Assembly (NCBI GenBank): GCA_900549355.1
Contig: UROA01000125.1
Location: forward strand, 1-5,356
Length of the DNA stretch: 5,356 bases
Source of the DNA: an uncultured Collinsella sp.
Lineage (GTDB): Bacteria > Actinomycetota > Coriobacteriia > Coriobacteriales > Coriobacteriaceae
Direction: 5' to 3'
This document shows positions 1 through 5,356 of this stretch, piece by piece; the first letter of the stretch is position 1; each line of letters starts with the position of its first letter. The translations under genes and the position numbers were made by a program. Below the pieces are notes generated by a model, which did no database searches, was not told where the DNA came from, and saw only the letters and a program-made list of their open reading frames with translations.

Positions 1-514
1 GCATGTCGGCTGCAGCCTCGGGGCGCGGACCATTGGTGCCAGCGGGCAGCGCCACCATCACCTGGAAGCCACCGTCGTCGACCATGCAGGGCGTGTAGTG
101 GAGCGTGGTGTTGAAAACCTCAACAAGCGTGCCGGCCGGCACGCGGAACGCCTTGACGCACGCGGTGTCGAGCTTGCCGTCCTCGATCTCCCAGCGATGC
201 GCCACAAGCAGGATAAAGTCGCGGGCGCCCAGGTTGAACTCGCTCGCGCGGTGGTACTCCAGGCAGTTGAGACGCGTGTTGTGGCCGTTGCACCAGCCCA
301 GCTGGAAGGGACGACCGCCAAACATGAGAAAGCCCAATTTATCGGCATCCTTGACGCCCTCGAGCTCCGGCGCGCTCGCCACGTATTTGCTGCCCTCGGG
401 GATGGGCGTGGCAGAGAGCGCCTCGAGCACGGGCGACGTGAGCTCGGACGGAACGTTATCCCAAACGTTGCCATAGGACTTGAACTCGGGATCAGAGACA
501 GAGTAGATATGCAT
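1..514 (-). CDS. DUF4867 family protein (C-terminus beyond window)
   Basis: The minus frame is open from ATG at 512-514 to the left edge, giving 171 codons without a stop. Family members are about 200 residues, so only the last few dozen are missing. The start is supported by AGGAG at 520-524, 5 bases upstream. The N-terminus (MHIYSVSDPEFKSYG) and the central block with LEYHRASEFNLGARDF (residues 85-100), VPAGT (125-129) and TLHYTPC (137-143), followed by ALPAGTN (155-161), match my recollection of DUF4867, a soluble family of unknown function. The alternating beta-like pattern with His/Glu positions (E86, H88, E92, H139) resembles a cupin-type fold, which is inference only. No signal peptide or membrane segment is visible, so it should be cytoplasmic. 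I recall DUF4867 genes lying near sugar-use genes, but the partner genes would be outside this window. A luxS terminator lies upstream, so it is probably its own transcription unit. Family assignment is fairly sure; function is unknown. Confidence 0.85.
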   Translation of the reverse strand, partial: MHIYSVSDPEFKSYGNVWDNVPSELTSPVLEALSATPIPEGSKYVASAPELEGVKDADKLGFLMFGGRPFQLGWCNGHNTRLNCLEYHRASEFNLGARDFILLVAHRWEIEDGKLDTACVKAFRVPAGTLVEVFNTTLHYTPCMVDDGGFQVMVALPAGTNGPRPEAAADM

Positions 515-547
515 GTTCGCTCCTGTTCGTTTGTGTGCAGTATGAAC

Positions 548-576
548 ATTCTAGAACAATCTTGTTCTGTTTTGAG
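548..576 (-). promoter_or_regulatory. Candidate promoter of the DUF4867 gene
   Basis: Reading leftward, TAGAAT at 548-553 matches the -10 consensus in 5 of 6 positions. A weak -35 (CTCAAA, 571-576) lies 17 bases upstream. Transcription would start near 541 and leave a leader of about 27 bases before the ATG at 514. The luxS terminator immediately upstream makes a promoter here expected. The weak -35 lowers confidence. Confidence 0.5.
553..568. promoter_or_regulatory. 16-base palindromic operator before the DUF4867 gene
   Basis: AGAACAA at 553-559 and TTGTTCT at 562-568 form perfect 7-base arms around a 2-base centre. The site fills most of the spacer between the candidate -10 (548-553) and -35 (571-576), where a bound dimeric regulator would block RNA polymerase. 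The regulator is not identifiable from this window. More GAAC/GTTC copies occur toward the gene at 544, 525 and 515. Confidence 0.55.
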
Positions 577-584
577 CACTCGGT

Positions 585-618
585 ATAAAAAAGCGCTCCG
601 AAACGGGTGGGAGCGCTT
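585..618 (-). terminator. Intrinsic terminator downstream of luxS
   Basis: The arms AAGCGCTCC at 591-599 and GGAGCGCTT at 610-618 are perfect 9-base inverted repeats with a 10-base loop. On the minus strand the stem is followed directly by a run of six T's (complement of 587-592), then AT. It begins 31 bases past the luxS stop and separates luxS from the DUF4867 gene. The T-run lies only on the leftward side, so it acts for leftward transcription. Confidence 0.9.
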
Positions 619-649
619 CTAGTACAAACGCTATTCCTACGAGGGGCCT

Positions 650-1138
650 TTACGCCTGCTGATAGTGCAGGTGCTTCTCGTCGATATCGGCCAGGTCGCG
701 GTCGAGGTAACGGCGCGCGAGCCAGTTAGCCATGGGAAGGTTCTGGTCCAGGTAGTTGCCGCACTCCGCGGGAGCGGCACCGGGGACATCGCCCTCAAAG
801 TCGGCGACAAACTCGAACAGCTCACGTACGAGTGGCAGGATCTCCTCGCTCGTCACCTCGCCAAATACGACGAGGTAAAAGCCCGTGCGGCAGCCCATGG
901 GGCCAAAGTAGACAATGCGGCTCGACCACTCGGCATGATTGCGAAGGAACGTCGCGCCCAGGTGCTCAATGGTGTGACACTCGGCGGTGTTCATGACCGG
1001 CTCCTTGTTGGGCGTGGTCAGGCGCAGGTCAAACGTGGTGACGGCGGCGCCGGTCGCCGGATCGCGGTCGATACGGCTCACATACACGCCGGGCTCAAGC
1101 AACAGATGGTCAACGGAAAAACTCGCGATGCGCTCCAT
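650..1138 (-). CDS. luxS: S-ribosylhomocysteine lyase LuxS
   Basis: This cytoplasmic metalloenzyme splits S-ribosylhomocysteine into homocysteine and 4,5-dihydroxy-2,3-pentanedione, the precursor of autoinducer-2, as part of the activated methyl cycle. The 162-residue protein has normal family length. The key residues are present: the HTIEH metal motif (H55, H59, with catalytic E58), the third metal ligand C126 in AECGNYLDQNLP, and the catalytic cysteine C83 in GPMGCRTGFYL. The start at 1136-1138 has GAGAGG (1146-1151) 7 bases upstream. A strong terminator follows the stop. The nucleoside hydrolase gene lies 103 bases upstream on the same strand, with a long hairpin between them, so read-through with attenuation or a separate promoter are both possible. 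No Pfs/MTA-SAH nucleosidase, which supplies its substrate, is visible in the window. Identification is essentially certain; a signalling role as opposed to a purely metabolic one cannot be judged. Confidence 0.98.
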   Translation of the reverse strand: MERIASFSVDHLLLEPGVYVSRIDRDPATGAAVTTFDLRLTTPNKEPVMNTAECHTIEHLGATFLRNHAEWSSRIVYFGPMGCRTGFYLVVFGEVTSEEILPLVRELFEFVADFEGDVPGAAPAECGNYLDQNLPMANWLARRYLDRDLADIDEKHLHYQQA

Positions 1139-1161
1139 GGCAGATCCTCTCGATAGTCAAA

Positions 1162-1232
1162 TTGGGACGGGACTCTTTTAGCTGGTTCGAATGGTCGCAC
1201 CAATCATACCAGTCAAAAAAGCCCCGTCCCAA
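1162..1232 (-). repeat. 71-base imperfect palindrome / long hairpin between nucleoside hydrolase and luxS
   Basis: Outer arms TTGGGACGGG (1162-1171) and CCCGTCCCAA (1223-1232) are perfect. Pairing continues inward through the CTTTT/AAAAAAG, CTGGT/ACCAG and TGGT/ACCA blocks to a 3-base centre near 1197. Pairing is better in the leftward RNA: four positions (1172/1222, 1175/1219, 1180/1214, 1188/1206) become G-U wobbles there but are A-C mismatches in the rightward RNA, while one (1181/1213) is the reverse. That points to a structure working in the transcript that contains the hydrolase and luxS. It starts 10 bases past the hydrolase stop. The following U-tract is weak (AAUUUG), so it is not a textbook terminator. 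It may be an attenuator, an mRNA-stabilising hairpin or a dispersed palindromic repeat. Confidence 0.75.
1203..1211 (-). promoter_or_regulatory. Weak candidate extended -10 promoter for luxS
   Basis: Reading leftward, the site is TGGTATGAT, a TG-N extended -10 with a 5 of 6 hexamer. No convincing -35 lies 17 bases upstream. Transcription would begin near 1196 inside the hairpin, leaving a leader of roughly 58 bases. The site overlaps the palindrome, so the resemblance may be chance. Confidence 0.25.
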
Positions 1233-1241
1233 AAAGACAGC

Positions 1242-2232
1242 TTAGCCCAGGACACGGGCCATACGCGTCTTGAACTCGGACAGGAAGCGCGGGGCGTCGA
1301 CGGTCAGCGCCACGAGTGCGCCCTTGTCGGGGTCGGCCACACGACGCTCATCGCAGATGGTGCGGCCGCGATACTCGCCCAGCAGATCAACACGCAGATT
1401 GCAGCCGAGCGCACCCACGAGCGTGGGGTCGATCGCCACGGCAACGGCCAGCGGATCGTGCAGCGCACAACCACCCAGGTAGGGGGCGTTCATCTCGTAC
1501 GAACCGATGTAGTGCTCGACCATGCTCGCAAACGCACAGCCCGCCATGGTGCCCGAACCCGTCCAGCCGGCAATGTCGCGACGCGTGAGCACCACGCGAT
1601 GCGTCACGTCCAAGCCCACCATGGTGAGCTTGCGGCCCGAACGCAGCACGGCATCGGCCGCCTCGGGATCGCTTGCCATGTTGGCCTCGGCACCCGCACT
1701 CACGTTACCGGGCACGGTCAGGGCGCCGCCCATCACCACCACGCGACCGATAGACATCATCGCCGCCGCATCGCGCTCCAAGGCAAGTGCTAGGTTGGAG
1801 AGCGGACCGGTCGCCACGTAGATTAGATCGGGACCATAGGTGCGCGCGGCATCAATCAGATAATCGACCGCCGCGTTACCGTCGGCCGACGTCGCCCCCA
1901 CCGGCTCGTACGCAAGCGATCTGGTCCGCGGACGCGGGCACGCTCGCCCCGCCAATGCCGTTCTTGCCGTGGATGAGCGTGGTGGACGCCGGCGGTGTAT
2001 AGGGCTCAGTCGCCTTAATGGGACGATCGGCGCCCAGGTACACCGGAACCTCGGGGCGACCCAGCAGATCGAGCACCGCCAGGCAGTTGTGCGCCGATTG
2101 CTCGACGCGCACGTTGCCAAAGCACGTGGTGATGCCCACCAGCTCCACCTCGGGGCTCGCGATGGCATAGGCAAGCGCCATCGCATCGTCCACACCCATA
2201 TCCAGATCAAGGATCAGCTTCTTGGTTGCCAT
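1242..2232 (-). pseudogene. Nucleoside hydrolase (inosine-uridine preferring family), frameshifted
   Basis: The family hydrolyses the N-glycosidic bond of nucleosides, giving base plus ribose, in the cytoplasm. The first frame runs from ATG at 2230-2232 to a stop at 1876-1878. It holds the Ca-binding signature LDLDMGVDDAMAL (D9, D11, D15, D16) and ends in a non-homologous tail. The rest of the protein continues in another frame to the stop at 1242-1244, with ATGPLSNLAL, the EANMASDPEAA block and the catalytic-region HDPLAVA. The switch falls near 1911-1920. Removing one base of the AA pair at 1914-1915 restores a continuous 329-residue protein of normal family length, reading ADQIAAYEPVGATS across the junction, with all of these motifs intact. 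In that reading the ligands are D11, D15, D16 and D259, with H258 beside it. The start has GGAG (2240-2243) inside the end of rbsK, so the two genes are tightly linked. Either this is a recent inactivating insertion or a sequencing error; no slippery site suggests programmed frameshifting. Confidence 0.9.
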
Positions 2233-2236
2233 TGTT

Positions 2237-3232
2237 CTACTCCGCTTCTCCGTCTTGTACTAAATCGTCTAAATCAAACACGCGCTCAACTTCGGCTCGC
2301 GTGGGAATCGACTGCTGAGCGCCCAGGCGCGACACCGTCACTGCCGAGGCGCGAGCACCCGTGGCCATGCACTCAAAGAGCGGCAAGCCCTCTAGGCGAG
2401 CTGCTGCCAACGCACCGATAAACGTATCGCCCGCGGCCGTGGTATCGACTACCGTGCTCGAAAGCGCCGGCATGCGCAGCAGCTCACCACCATCGCCGAG
2501 CGTAACCGAGCCGGCGCCGCCCAACGTGATGACCGCAGCTCCGGCACCCTTGGCGAGCAGGGCATTGAGCGCCGCGATGCAGCTCGCATCATCCGCGGGC
2601 AAGATGCCCGTCAGCACCTGGCATTCGGTCTCGTTGGGACAGACCAGGTCGACCGCAGGCCAGGCCTCCGCAGGCAACTCACAGGCGGGCGCTGGATTAA
2701 AAACCGCATAGAACCCCAGCTCGTGAGCGCAAACAAGTGCCTCGGCCGTCGCTGCAAGGTCACATTCGCCCTGGGCGATAAAGACGCTTCCGGCAGCCGG
2801 GGCAATATCGCTGGCGTCGCCGTCGAGCTCATCGGCCACCAGACAACGCAGGGCGCAGGCCACATCCTCGCCCGCAAGCGCGTGGTTGGCGCCCGGCGAC
2901 AGCACGATGCGGTTGTCGCTCTCGCAGCGAATGATAGTCGCGGTACCGGTCTCCACGTCATCGCGACGCGCCACAAACTCAACGCCCACGCCGGCATCCT
3001 GAAGCCCCGCCACGAGCGCATCGCCAAACGCATCGCACCCGACCGCGCCAATCATGCACGTGCGCGCACCCATGCGCGCGGCGGCGACGGCCTGGTTAGC
3101 GCCCTTGCCACCGGCGTTGGTGATAAAACCACTGCCACCGACGGTCTCGCCCGCGCGCGGCATGCGCTCGCACGCCACCGAAAGGTCCATGTTCATGCTG
3201 CCGAACACCGCAACGATGCCGCGATCTGCCAT
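2237..3232 (-). CDS. rbsK: Ribokinase (PfkB family)
   Basis: This cytoplasmic kinase converts ribose plus ATP to ribose 5-phosphate for the pentose phosphate pathway and nucleotide synthesis. The 331-residue protein shows the PfkB hallmarks in order: GSMNMDL (11-17) for sugar binding, GGKGANQAVAAARMG (41-55, signature 1), NPAP (179-182), CPNETE (198-203), ITLGGAGS (235-242) and VDTTAAGDTF (262-271, signature 2), with D269 the expected catalytic base. It is slightly longer than the approximately 309-residue E. coli enzyme, with an apparent extra Asp/Ala-rich stretch around 133-148. A longer in-frame ATG exists at 3265, but AGGAGG sits 5 bases before 3232 and would otherwise be translated, so 3232 is preferred. 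The stop is 4 bases before the nucleoside hydrolase ATG, forming a two-gene ribose-salvage operon. A promoter and an 18-base palindrome lie upstream. Another PfkB sugar specificity is possible, but the hydrolase neighbour favours ribose. Confidence 0.93.
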   Translation of the reverse strand: MADRGIVAVFGSMNMDLSVACERMPRAGETVGGSGFITNAGGKGANQAVAAARMGARTCMIGAVGCDAFGDALVAGLQDAGVGVEFVARRDDVETGTATIIRCESDNRIVLSPGANHALAGEDVACALRCLVADELDGDASDIAPAAGSVFIAQGECDLAATAEALVCAHELGFYAVFNPAPACELPAEAWPAVDLVCPNETECQVLTGILPADDASCIAALNALLAKGAGAAVITLGGAGSVTLGDGGELLRMPALSSTVVDTTAAGDTFIGALAAARLEGLPLFECMATGARASAVTVSRLGAQQSIPTRAEVERVFDLDDLVQDGEAE

Positions 3233-3237
3233 GGAAA

Positions 3238-3243
3238 CCTCCT
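3238..3243 (-). promoter_or_regulatory. Ribosome binding site that fixes the rbsK start
   Basis: AGGAGG on the minus strand is a full Shine-Dalgarno core, 5 bases upstream of ATG 3230-3232. It argues against the in-frame ATG at 3263-3265, whose extra 11 residues would include the translated Shine-Dalgarno sequence and do not resemble the PfkB N-terminus. Confidence 0.88.
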
Positions 3244-3295
3244 CATCTGCGGGCCTTATGCCCACCGTCGGCCGTCAATCGTGCCCTCTCGCACC

Positions 3296-3324
3296 TCTAT
3301 AACTTTAGTTCACTTTGATGTGAA
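3296..3324 (-). promoter_or_regulatory. Promoter of the rbsK-nucleoside hydrolase operon
   Basis: Reading leftward, TTCACA (3319-3324, 5 of 6 to the -35 consensus) and TATAGA (3296-3301, 4 of 6 to the -10) are separated by the ideal 17 bases. Transcription would start near 3289, giving a leader of about 57 bases. The -35 and spacer are covered by the inverted repeat at 3308-3325, so this promoter is probably repressible. Confidence 0.65.
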
Positions 3325-3325
3325 C
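3308..3325. promoter_or_regulatory. 18-base palindromic operator of the rbsK operon
   Basis: GTTCAC (3308-3313) and GTGAAC (3320-3325) are perfect 6-base arms around the 6-base centre TTTGAT. The right arm contains most of the -35 box, so a dimeric repressor bound here would block transcription of rbsK. The arrangement fits a sugar-responsive repressor such as a LacI, GntR or DeoR family member, but no regulator gene is in the window. Confidence 0.6.
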
Positions 3326-3335
3326 GCACGCTTGA

Positions 3336-3354
3336 GCTTGCGCCAGCAGCAAGC
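3336..3354. repeat. Short inverted repeat in the divergent intergenic region
   Basis: GCTTGC (3336-3341) and GCAAGC (3349-3354) are perfect 6-base arms around 7 bases. It lies just upstream of the candidate acyltransferase -10 at 3374, about where a -35 or a regulator site would be. No T-run follows on either strand, so it is not a terminator. It may be a regulator site or chance. Confidence 0.35.
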
Positions 3355-3373
3355 ATTCACAGGAGCAGGCAGC

Positions 3374-3379
3374 TACAAT
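3374..3379 (+). promoter_or_regulatory. Candidate -10 box for the acyltransferase gene
   Basis: TACAAT matches the -10 consensus in 5 of 6 positions and lies 39 bases before the ATG at 3419, so RNA would start near 3386. The hexamer at the ideal -35 distance (3351-3356, AAGCAT) is poor, so the promoter may be weak or need an activator. Confidence 0.4.
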
Positions 3380-3418
3380 GAATATGTGCTGATTATTCTC
3401 GTCATTGGATGATGTTTT

Positions 3419-5356
3419 ATGGAACAATTCCCACAATCGAGCCTACGCGGCCCGCGCCGCGCGCCCGATAACCAGGCGCCGCACGAACGCCCGCGCGCCG
3501 ACCGCCGCACCGGCGAGTCGCGACGCGGCCCGGTCCCGCATCGAACGCCCACCAACAAGGACGCGCGTGCAGCCAAGACCAAGACCGGCGCCACACGCTC
3601 GTCCGCTACCGACCAGCAAGCGCCCGCGCGTCCCAAGTCCCGCTACATTCCCGCCCTCGACGGTTTGCGTACGCTCGCCGTCGTCGCGGTGGTACTCTAT
3701 CACCTCAACCTCACGTGGGCTCAGGGCGGCCTGCTTGGCGTCACGATCTTCTTTGTGCTTTCGGGCTATCTGATCACGCGCTTGCTGCTCAACGAAGTCG
3801 CTAAGACCGGCCGCATCGACCTTAAGAGTTTCTGGATTCGCCGCATCCGCCGCCTGGTCCCCGCCGTGGTAACGGTAGTGTTCGTGACCTGCGCGCTGTG
3901 TACCATCTTTAACCACGTGATGCTCACCAAGATGCGCCCCGACATCCTGCCGTCGCTGCTGTTCTTCAACAACTGGTGGCAGATTGCCCAAAACGTCTCG
4001 TACTTCAATGCTCTGGGCGACCCCTCGCCGCTCACGCACTTTTGGTCGCTTGCCATCGAGGAACAGTTCTACCTGATTTGGCCGCCACTGCTGTTTGCCA
4101 TGGTATCCATGCATGTGAGCAAGCCCAACACGCGCCGCGTGGTTCTGGGCCTTGCCGCGGTATCTGCCCTCGCCATGATGGTGCTTTACAACCCCGCCGC
4201 CGACCCCAGCCGCGTGTACTACGGCACCGACACCCGCGTGTTCTCGCTGCTGCTGGGTGCCTGGATGGCCTTTATCCCCGATCGCGACCTGGCGCCGGTT
4301 CGTCTCGCTCATCGTTTGGGGCTCAATCGCCTGGCTGGCGCCGCCAAGCACGGCAAGAACGCCGAGGGCAAGCCTGGCGAGAAGGCCGACGAATCAGCCG
4401 AGACCGCCCCGGCACAGCCGAGCGCCCTCGTGCGCTTTTGGTCCTCGCCCGCATCCATCGATGTGTTGGGCGTCGTGGGCCTGGTTGGCCTTGCCGCCAT
4501 GGTCGCGCTCACCAACGGCTACACCGCGTTCCAGTATCGCGGCGGCACGCTGTTATGCTCCATCCTCACGCTCATGGTCATCGCGGCCTGCGTGCAGCCC
4601 CAGGGAATGGTTGCCCGCGTGCTGTCCGCCGAGCCGCTCGTGTGGGTTGGCAAGCGCTCGTACAGCATCTACCTGTGGCACTATCCGCTGCTGTTACTGA
4701 TGAACCCGGTCGCTAACATCAACGATACGCCGTGGTGGCAGTACATTTTGCAGGTACTTGTGGTGGTCGCCGTAGCCGAGTGTTCCTATCGCTTTATCGA
4801 AACGCCGTTTAGGAAGGGTGCCTTCGGCCGCACCGTCGCCGAATTCCGCGATGGCACCATCTCGCCCGCCAACTGGGCACGCGCGCACGTCCCCGTCTGC
4901 GCGGCCTGTGCCGTCGTGTTGGTCGTTGCACTGGGCGGTCTGATCTTTGTGCCCGACACGTCCGCGCTGAGCGGCGAGGGCGCCGAAGTTCTGAACAAGG
5001 AAGCCAAAAACACCGCGCCCACCGACCAGCAGGCGGCCGATGACACCGACAAGGACAACGACGGCTTCCCCGATGGCTCCTACGACCTGTTGATGATCGG
5101 TGACTCCGTGTCGCTACGCGCCGTTGATTCCTTTGACGGTGTGTTTCCGCACAGCCATATCGATGCCGAAAAGGGCCGCCAGTTTGATGCGGGCCGCGCG
5201 ACATTTGAGGGCTATATCCAGCAGAACCTTGCCGGCAAGATCGTGGTCTTTGCCCTGGGCACCAACGGTTTGGTAACGGACGCCCAGGTCGACGCAATCA
5301 TGGCCGACGCCGGCGAGCAGCGTATTGTCGTGTTTGTAAACACGCGTAGCCCGCAG
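3419..5356 (+). CDS. OatA-like membrane acyltransferase: AT3 domain plus SGNH domain (C-terminus beyond window)
   Basis: The frame is open from ATG 3419-3421 for 646 codons to the right edge. An in-frame TGA at 3410-3412 rules out an upstream start, and the Shine-Dalgarno (GGAT, 3407-3410) is weak. Residues 1-75 are a basic, Arg/Pro-rich, probably disordered cytoplasmic tail. The acyltransferase-3 domain begins with RYIPALDGLR (75-84), has LYHL with the conserved His95, and HFWSLAIEEQFYLIWP (207-222), across about ten hydrophobic segments. A charged loop (288-346) interrupts it. A last membrane segment (about 493-512) leads to an acidic linker and an SGNH hydrolase domain with GDSVS (561-565, nucleophile Ser563) and GTNG (614-617, Asn616). 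The catalytic Asp-His block lies past the window end. In this architecture AT3 passes acetyl groups across the membrane and SGNH transfers them outside, as in peptidoglycan O-acetyltransferase OatA, which protects against lysozyme. The acceptor could instead be another surface glycan. It is transcribed away from rbsK and shows no functional link to it. Confidence 0.93.
   Translation, partial: MEQFPQSSLRGPRRAPDNQAPHERPRADRRTGESRRGPVPHRTPTNKDARAAKTKTGATRSSATDQQAPARPKSRYIPALDGLRTLAVVAVVLYHLNLTWAQGGLLGVTIFFVLSGYLITRLLLNEVAKTGRIDLKSFWIRRIRRLVPAVVTVVFVTCALCTIFNHVMLTKMRPDILPSLLFFNNWWQIAQNVSYFNALGDPSPLTHFWSLAIEEQFYLIWPPLLFAMVSMHVSKPNTRRVVLGLAAVSALAMMVLYNPAADPSRVYYGTDTRVFSLLLGAWMAFIPDRDLAPVRLAHRLGLNRLAGAAKHGKNAEGKPGEKADESAETAPAQPSALVRFWSSPASIDVLGVVGLVGLAAMVALTNGYTAFQYRGGTLLCSILTLMVIAACVQPQGMVARVLSAEPLVWVGKRSYSIYLWHYPLLLLMNPVANINDTPWWQYILQVLVVVAVAECSYRFIETPFRKGAFGRTVAEFRDGTISPANWARAHVPVCAACAVVLVVALGGLIFVPDTSALSGEGAEVLNKEAKNTAPTDQQAADDTDKDNDGFPDGSYDLLMIGDSVSLRAVDSFDGVFPHSHIDAEKGRQFDAGRATFEGYIQQNLAGKIVVFALGTNGLVTDAQVDAIMADAGEQRIVVFVNTRSPQ

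Noticed and set aside
553..568. LexA/SOS box
   Set aside because: The GAAC and GTTC halves are 6 bases apart rather than the 4 of the Gram-positive LexA site, and the downstream gene is not an SOS gene.
98..622. Plus-strand open frame of 174 codons
   Set aside because: It lies antisense to the DUF4867 gene, has no family resemblance, and runs through the promoter and terminator region. The minus frame has a good ribosome binding site and a recognisable protein.
1162..1232. Ordinary intrinsic terminator
   Set aside because: The stem is very long and the leftward 3' side ends in AATTTG with only three T's. It may slow or partly stop polymerase, but it lacks the T-run seen in the terminator at 585-618.
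1139..1241. SAH or SAM riboswitch upstream of luxS
   Set aside because: The region is one long simple hairpin. I see no multi-helix junction or conserved core of the known SAH or SAM riboswitch classes.
1876..1930. Programmed ribosomal frameshift in the nucleoside hydrolase
   Set aside because: No slippery heptamer, homopolymer run or stop codon at the shift point is present, and the family is not known for recoding. A single-base insertion explains the data more simply.
3233..3265. Longer rbsK starting at 3265
   Set aside because: The extra residues would be encoded by the Shine-Dalgarno sequence itself, and the family N-terminus fits the start at 3232.
2723..3412. Plus-strand open frame of 229 codons opposite rbsK
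   Set aside because: It is antisense to a well-supported ribokinase and crosses the divergent promoter region. No recognisable domain.
3443..4351. Minus-strand open frame of 302 codons opposite the acyltransferase
   Set aside because: Its translation is low-complexity His/Gly/Arg-rich, typical of the shadow of a GC-rich gene. The plus frame carries clear AT3 motifs.

Overview
The window is GC-rich (roughly 60% by eye) and densely coded, with strong purine-rich ribosome binding sites. Gene content and protein flavour suggest a gut actinomycete of the Coriobacteriia, most likely Collinsella or a close relative. The features behind this are a DUF4867 protein, a short LuxS, an rbsK/nucleoside-hydrolase pair and an OatA-like acyltransferase with a long basic N-terminus. 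The taxonomic call is inference from family resemblance, not from a marker gene.

Layout. Four genes read leftward (minus strand) and one reads rightward. From right to left: a ribokinase gene (rbsK, 3232-2237); a nucleoside hydrolase gene 4 bases downstream (2232-1242) that carries a one-base frameshift near 1914; a 103-base gap almost filled by a 71-base imperfect palindrome (1162-1232); luxS (1138-650), followed by a clear intrinsic terminator (585-618); and a DUF4867 gene (514-1, C-terminus off the left edge) behind its own candidate promoter and a 16-base palindromic operator. On the plus strand, a membrane acyltransferase with a C-terminal SGNH esterase domain (OatA-like) starts at 3419 and runs off the right edge.

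How the genes fit together. Nucleoside hydrolase frees ribose from nucleosides and ribokinase phosphorylates it, so rbsK and the hydrolase form a small nucleoside/ribose salvage operon. Its promoter is overlapped by an 18-base inverted repeat (3308-3325), a likely repressor site. LuxS belongs to S-ribosylhomocysteine recycling and AI-2 formation. It may be read through from the salvage operon or use its own weak promoter. DUF4867 proteins have no known function and are set apart here by a terminator. The acyltransferase is divergently transcribed, and its domain order is that of peptidoglycan O-acetyltransferases.

No mobile element, CRISPR array, tRNA or rRNA is visible. I found no convincing undescribed system. 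The points most worth a second look are the frameshift, the strand-asymmetric 71-base hairpin before luxS, and the two palindromic operators.
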